Below, piece by piece: positions 19,995 through 23,908 of a stretch of DNA of 23,908 bases. Positions within the stretch are counted from its first letter, which is position 1; each line of letters begins with the position of its first letter. The notes under the pieces were generated by a model. The model was not told the DNA's origin, searched no databases, and worked only from the letters and a program-made list of their open reading frames with translations. The position numbers and the translations under genes are program-made. The DNA is from Scatomorpha gallistercoris (GTDB lineage Bacteria > Bacillota > Clostridia > Oscillospirales > Oscillospiraceae): assembly GCA_018713005.1 (NCBI GenBank), contig DVFX01000011.1:1-23908 (forward strand), in the 5' to 3' direction.

Positions 19995-22106
19995 TTAACG
20001 CCAGACCTTAGGCAGACGTTTGCCTAGACGGCTTAGGACTTCGTTGGTTATAGTACCGCATTTTGCGGCAAACTCCTCGCAGGAGATAAACTCGCCGCCA
20101 TCGCGTCCAATAAAGGTAACGGTATCTCCGCGATGTACGCCCGGGACATCAGTCACGTCCAGGCAGAGCTGGTCCATGCAGATACGCGCTACAATAGGAC
20201 AGCGCACACCGCGCACGATGGCTTCAGCGCCGCCGTGCATTGCACAGCGGAACACCCCGTCGCCGTAACCGATAGGCAGAACGGCAAGCTTCGTTGCGCG
20301 GTTAGCGGTGAACTCGCGGCCGTATCCGACCGTGTCGCCTTCGGCGACTTCCCTTATCAGGCCGATACGTGCCTTCAGTGACAGGGCGGGACGCAAATCC
20401 GGCCAGGCCCTGACGCCGTCGTGCTCATCGCTCTTGACTCCGTAGAGCGCCACGCCCGCGCGCCCATAGGCGCAGCGGCCCTCGGGGTAGTTCACTATGC
20501 CGTAGCTGCTCTGTGTGTGCAGCTCGCCGTGGTCTATGCCCCTGCGCTCGAGCTCGTCGGCAAGAGAGAAGAAGCGCTCAAGCTGCTCCTCAGTGAAGTC
20601 CACGTCCGGTTTATCCAGCGCGTCCGACACGCACAGGTGTGTGAACATGCCGGTTACTCGCAGGTGGGGCAGGGAATAACACGCGGCTATCTCGTCGACG
20701 TGCTCCCAGCTCTCTCCCAGGCGGTGCATACCCGTGTCGACCTTAAGATGGACCCTTACGGTGCGTTTGGCGGCGGCGCTCAGCTCATGTGCATAGTCGG
20801 CATCAACGACGCACTGTGTGAGCTTATACCGTGCAAGCGCGCGCCATTCGCGCACATCCGTGTAGCCCAAAATAAGTATCAGGCCCTTCACGCCGGAGCG
20901 GCGCAGTTCCACGCCCTCTGCACAGCAGGCGACTGCAAAGGCGTCTACTCCGATGCGGTTCAGCTCCAACGCTGAGCGCACGGCCCCGTGCCCGTAGGCA
21001 TCGGCCTTGAGCACGGCCATCAGATGCGTACCTTCGGGCATAAAGCTCTCCAGCGCTTCAGCGTTGTGCAGGAGTGCGGAGCTGTCTATTTCTACCCAGG
21101 CGCGGGACATATCCGAGACCTTGCGCGGCTTTACTAGCGACCAAACCCAGAGGATAACGATACTCGCCGCCGCGCTGCCTATGCAGACGGCCATGTAATG
21201 TCCGAGGCTGTTCTCCACTAGGACGTCCCAAAGCCCCAGGAAGCGCGACGCGCCGCGCACCGCGATTATCACAACAGGGTGGAGGATGTACACGAGCAGC
21301 GAGAAGCTTCCGAGCGGAAGCTTTACATTTCCCCTTACACGCGTCAGCAGAGCAAAGAGGAAGTACATCACGAAGGGCAGGAAAACATACATGCTGTCGT
21401 GCCGCTGCCAGCCCTGGCCGCGCGCAAAGAGCGCCTCTGCGAGCATAAGCGCGAAAGCGGCTGCCAGCCCCATGAACTCGAAGCCGACACCGCTCTGCCT
21501 CGCGTCGCGGAGTCTGGCGCCCATCAGCATGAACATCGGCGCGAAAAAGAGCCCGTTGCGCGTGTAGCCCATGAGCGCAAAGAGTACGCTGTACACACTG
21601 CTCACACCCGGGACGTCCTCGATGAGTCCCCAATAGCTGTCGCCCAGAAGTCCGAATACATAGAGCGCCGAGACTATGGCGAAGGCCGCACCTCGCGAGC
21701 AGCGGCGCATGATGAGGCTCGTCAGCCAGGCGCCGAGGATGGCGGCGGGAAGATACCAGAGGTGGTAGAACGTGCCCTCGAAGAACGCCTCCCTCACCAG
21801 GTCGAGCAACGTCCACTCCTGCAAAAGCCCGGCATAGACGTTCACGGGCAGGTACAGCGCCGCGCTGGCCGCGTAAATTATGGCGGTCTTTTTTATAAAG
21901 CTCCGTACGCCCGTGCCCTTTGAGAGGACGAAATAGCCCGTTACCATGAAGAAGAACGGCACCGCGACGCGAGCTATGACGCGCGTTAGGATAAAATCCG
22001 CCGTGACCGAGTAGACGGTAAGCGGCGAGGTGTGAATCGCCACAACCAGGAACGCCGCCACAACGCGGAATACCTCTATACCCTTGTAATTGCGTCCTTT
22101 GCTCAT
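19995..22106 (-). CDS. vanT: Membrane-bound serine racemase VanT
   Basis: 703-aa two-domain protein, as in VanT of VanC/E/G-type resistance. Residues 1 to about 330 are an acyltransferase-3-like membrane domain with about ten hydrophobic segments (H25 in VVAIHTSP is the conserved family His); it is thought to serve L-serine uptake. Residues 335-703 are an alanine-racemase fold: PLP Lys K367 in AVLKADAYGHG, second catalytic base Y595 in VGYGREF, and ICMDQLCLDV. Asn688 in GTITNEV aligns with Tyr354 of Geobacillus alanine racemase (TINYEV); a corresponding Asn is reported to favour serine in VanT-G. The product, D-serine, feeds the D-Ala:D-Ser ligase. The start overlaps the vanXY stop by 4 bp, and GGAGG precedes it. 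Confidence 0.93.
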   Translation of the reverse strand: MSKGRNYKGIEVFRVVAAFLVVAIHTSPLTVYSVTADFILTRVIARVAVPFFFMVTGYFVLSKGTGVRSFIKKTAIIYAASAALYLPVNVYAGLLQEWTLLDLVREAFFEGTFYHLWYLPAAILGAWLTSLIMRRCSRGAAFAIVSALYVFGLLGDSYWGLIEDVPGVSSVYSVLFALMGYTRNGLFFAPMFMLMGARLRDARQSGVGFEFMGLAAAFALMLAEALFARGQGWQRHDSMYVFLPFVMYFLFALLTRVRGNVKLPLGSFSLLVYILHPVVIIAVRGASRFLGLWDVLVENSLGHYMAVCIGSAAASIVILWVWSLVKPRKVSDMSRAWVEIDSSALLHNAEALESFMPEGTHLMAVLKADAYGHGAVRSALELNRIGVDAFAVACCAEGVELRRSGVKGLILILGYTDVREWRALARYKLTQCVVDADYAHELSAAAKRTVRVHLKVDTGMHRLGESWEHVDEIAACYSLPHLRVTGMFTHLCVSDALDKPDVDFTEEQLERFFSLADELERRGIDHGELHTQSSYGIVNYPEGRCAYGRAGVALYGVKSDEHDGVRAWPDLRPALSLKARIGLIREVAEGDTVGYGREFTANRATKLAVLPIGYGDGVFRCAMHGGAEAIVRGVRCPIVARICMDQLCLDVTDVPGVHRGDTVTFIGRDGGEFISCEEFAAKCGTITNEVLSRLGKRLPKVWR

Positions 22107-22783
22107 TCAGAAGTCCTCCGGAATGTTATTATAAGCCCGCCGGCGTTGCTGTCCTCGACGGAGCTGACGCCGCGGGGAAGGAATTCATTGTGGGAAACAA
22201 AAGCCGTCTCCCCAAAAGGCTTGCCATGCCCGGAACAAAGCATTTCCATGTACTCCTCAAGCGTGAGGCCGTGCGAAGCCATGTACGTGGCGTGAACCGC
22301 TCCGACGTATCTGAAGTGCCACGGTTCTGCAGAGATGCGCGTGATATGCTCCTTGCCGGCAGGATAGCGCTCGATAAAGCCGAACTCCGCTGCCAGCGCG
22401 CGGAATTCGCCGCATACTCCTTCATACGGGAAATACGGGCGAATGAAGTCTATCCCGCCGCCGGTGTTGAACGCCAGGTCTATGGCAAGGCCCGTCTCAT
22501 GCTCGCTGCATCCCGGAACAGCAACGTACTTTCGGGTGAATGTCTCCCCATAATCGCGCATTGTCTCATCCCACAGAGCCTGCTGCTCGTTATGCGGGCG
22601 GTAACCGCTCACCGGGATGATTTTGTCCCACGCATCTATTCGCCCGAGCATGGCGGTCAGGGCCGACGCGCATTCGCTCTCCAGCAGTATTTTACTGCCC
22701 GGCAGGGCAGGGAACAGGGAGGGCGGCTCATAGCCCTCCGGCAGCGGATGGGAAGGGTTTACCAGAAAAATATGGCCTTTCAC
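22103..22783 (-). CDS. vanXY: VanXY-type D,D-dipeptidase/D,D-carboxypeptidase
   Basis: 226-aa zinc peptidase of the VanY/VanX (LD-carboxypeptidase B) fold. The conserved elements are SGYR (R62), SEHETGLAID giving zinc ligands H95 and D102, and EPWHFRYVG giving catalytic E153 and ligand H156. There is no signal peptide or membrane anchor, so it acts in the cytoplasm, as VanXY proteins do: it hydrolyses D-Ala-D-Ala and can remove the terminal D-Ala from precursors so that only D-Ala-D-Ser-ended precursors remain. It starts with GTG, which overlaps the vanG stop (GTGA), and ends in an ATGA overlap with vanT. Slightly shorter than VanXY-G. A VanY-only activity cannot be excluded from sequence alone. 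Confidence 0.88.
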   Translation of the reverse strand: MKGHIFLVNPSHPLPEGYEPPSLFPALPGSKILLESECASALTAMLGRIDAWDKIIPVSGYRPHNEQQALWDETMRDYGETFTRKYVAVPGCSEHETGLAIDLAFNTGGGIDFIRPYFPYEGVCGEFRALAAEFGFIERYPAGKEHITRISAEPWHFRYVGAVHATYMASHGLTLEEYMEMLCSGHGKPFGETAFVSHNEFLPRGVSSVEDSNAGGLIITFRRTSE

Positions 22784-23826
22784 GCCTCAAATGCGTAGTC
22801 AACGAGGTGGTCGAGCAGGGTGGGGAAGTCAAGGCCGATACCCTTCATCATGTTTGGGAAGCGGCTGTGCGGGGTGAATCCGGGTATAGTGTTGACTTCA
22901 TTGAACACTATGCGGCCGTCTGGGGTGAGGAACATGTCCACGCGGGCCATTACACGGCAGTCCAGCGCGCGGTAGATTTTGGCTGCTGAGGCCTGGATGC
23001 GTTTTTCGGTGTCCTCGCTGATACGGGCGGGCATATGTATTTTAGCGGTTTTGAGCGTGTACTTCTCCTCGTAGTCGAATATATCGCCGAATATCTCTAT
23101 TTCGTCGACACGGCCGATTATCAGCTCGCTGTTGCCCATAACGGCGCAGCCGACCTCGAATCCGCTTATGGCCTCCTCAATGATGACCTCACGGTCGAAC
23201 TGGAAGGCAAACCTCACTGCGTCCATGAGAGAGGCAGGGGACATGACTTTAGTTATGCCGAAGGACGAACCCGCACGTACCGGTTTTACAAACACAGGGT
23301 ATCCAAGCTGCGCAACCCGGGTCGAGAGCTCTTCTTCATCGGGCATTGCCTGCAGCACTATTGCGGCCGGGACATCCACGCCCGCGAGCCCGACAAGCTT
23401 GTGCGCCCTGTCCTTGTCCATGCACAGTGCGCTGGAGAGCGCGCCGCAGCCCACAACGGGTATACCTGCCATTTCTATAAGCCCCTGAATGGTGCCGTCT
23501 TCGCCGTTCTGGCCGTGCATAACAGGGAAAGCGGCGTCAATGCGCGTGGTCTTGATTCCATCGGGGCCAAACTCTATGACGCCGTGCACCTCGCGGTCGG
23601 GGGATATGCACGCGGGTACGCATTCTCCGGAGCGCCAGGTGTCGTTTTCTATGCCCTCAACGCCGCCGTAATAGCGGTACCACTCGCCCCCCTTTGTGAT
23701 GCCGAGCAGCACAAGGTCGTATTTTTCCCGGTCGAGGTTTGATATAACGGCGTTCGAACCCTCAAGAGATACAGGATACTCGGGCGAACAGCCGCCGAAG
23801 ATAACTGCAATAGTTCTTTTGTCCAT
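22780..23826 (-). CDS. vanG: D-Ala:D-Ser ligase VanG-like
   Basis: 348-aa ATP-grasp ligase. The N-terminal IAVIFGGCSPEYPVS, HGQNGEDGTIQG, CMDKDRAHKLV, PVFVKPVRAGSSFGITKV and VFNEVNTIPGFTPHSR match VanG-type ligases strongly. The omega-loop EKYTLKTAKIHMPARI (254-269) is that of D-Ala:D-Ser ligases, and differs from the housekeeping Ddl and from the D-Ala:D-Lac ligases. The reaction joins D-Ala and D-Ser with ATP in the cytoplasm; the dipeptide is then added to UDP-MurNAc-tripeptide by MurF and lowers vancomycin affinity. It is the first gene of the operon vanG-vanXY-vanT. Start ATG with GGAGG at 23836-23840. A promoter lies directly upstream. Confidence 0.95.
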   Translation of the reverse strand: MDKRTIAVIFGGCSPEYPVSLEGSNAVISNLDREKYDLVLLGITKGGEWYRYYGGVEGIENDTWRSGECVPACISPDREVHGVIEFGPDGIKTTRIDAAFPVMHGQNGEDGTIQGLIEMAGIPVVGCGALSSALCMDKDRAHKLVGLAGVDVPAAIVLQAMPDEEELSTRVAQLGYPVFVKPVRAGSSFGITKVMSPASLMDAVRFAFQFDREVIIEEAISGFEVGCAVMGNSELIIGRVDEIEIFGDIFDYEEKYTLKTAKIHMPARISEDTEKRIQASAAKIYRALDCRVMARVDMFLTPDGRIVFNEVNTIPGFTPHSRFPNMMKGIGLDFPTLLDHLVDYAFEA

Positions 23827-23866
23827 TTAAAAATGCCTCCTTGGCCTAAGCCGTGGTGTACCTGCC

Positions 23867-23895
23867 ATTTTAGCACGTTGCGCGACAATATTAAA
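23867..23895 (-). promoter_or_regulatory. Promoter of the van operon
   Basis: On the minus strand TTTAAT (23890-23895), 17-bp spacer, TAAAAT (23867-23872) with an extended -10 TGC. It lies about 41 bp before the vanG ATG. No convincing VanR-type repeats are visible, but only 13 bp remain upstream in the window. Confidence 0.55.
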
Positions 23896-23908
23896 GACGA
23901 AAATTGAT

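Noticed and set aside
1..23908. CRISPR arrays, tRNA or rRNA genes, insertion sequences, prophage
   Set aside because: No regularly spaced repeats, cloverleaf-like sequences, transposase or phage genes were seen on reading both strands.

Overview
The window reads as chromosomal DNA from a GC-rich, spore-forming, Gram-positive member of the Clostridia (an Oscillospirales/Christensenellales-like gut lineage is my guess). The evidence is a full-length spoIVA with a sigma-E-type promoter, strong GGAGG ribosome binding sites with frequent GTG starts, many U-tailed hairpin terminators, sigma-A promoters of TTGACA/TATAAT type, and frequent ATA isoleucine codons despite high GC. I see no tRNA, rRNA, CRISPR array, insertion sequence or phage gene.

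Layout. 1-3601: a two-gene ABC transporter operon of half-size subunits, preceded by a terminator hairpin and a perfect inverted repeat. 3602-3951: an intergenic stretch with a good promoter and a long hairpin, possibly a small RNA. 3952-6333: a glycolipid synthase-like glycosyltransferase, a PgsA-like phosphatidyltransferase and, after a terminator, a nucleotidyltransferase. 6373-8784 (minus): a small membrane protein and a P1B-type metal ATPase whose promoter abuts a CsoR-like palindrome. 9005-11475: a two-component system divergent from the ATPase. 11520-13664 (minus): an aminotransferase/ornithine-cyclodeaminase-family pair behind a leader that looks like a transcription attenuator with a 16-codon leader ORF. 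13902-15380: spoIVA. 15548-18193: an HTH transmembrane sensor, a lipoprotein and a GNAT acetyltransferase. 18255-18804: a probable yjdF-motif riboswitch followed by yjdF. 18851-23826 (minus): a Vat/CatB-like acetyltransferase, a CD3324-family small HTH protein, and the operon vanG-vanXY-vanT.

The most striking part is the right end. vanG (D-Ala:D-Ser ligase), vanXY (D,D-dipeptidase/carboxypeptidase) and vanT (membrane serine racemase) overlap one another by 4 bp and together form a complete enzymatic set for replacing D-Ala-D-Ala with D-Ala-D-Ser in peptidoglycan precursors, the route to VanG-type glycopeptide resistance. VanT carries Asn at position 688, where alanine racemases have Tyr. A promoter can be placed directly upstream of vanG, and no vanR/vanS/vanU lies next to the operon inside the window. 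Immediately downstream are an HTH protein and a streptogramin/chloramphenicol-type acetyltransferase homologue, so this end resembles a small intrinsic antibiotic-response neighbourhood; the yjdF unit next to it responds to azaaromatic compounds in characterised cases.

Assignments rest on recognising motifs by eye. RNA structures and promoters were found by hand and not folded or scored computationally.
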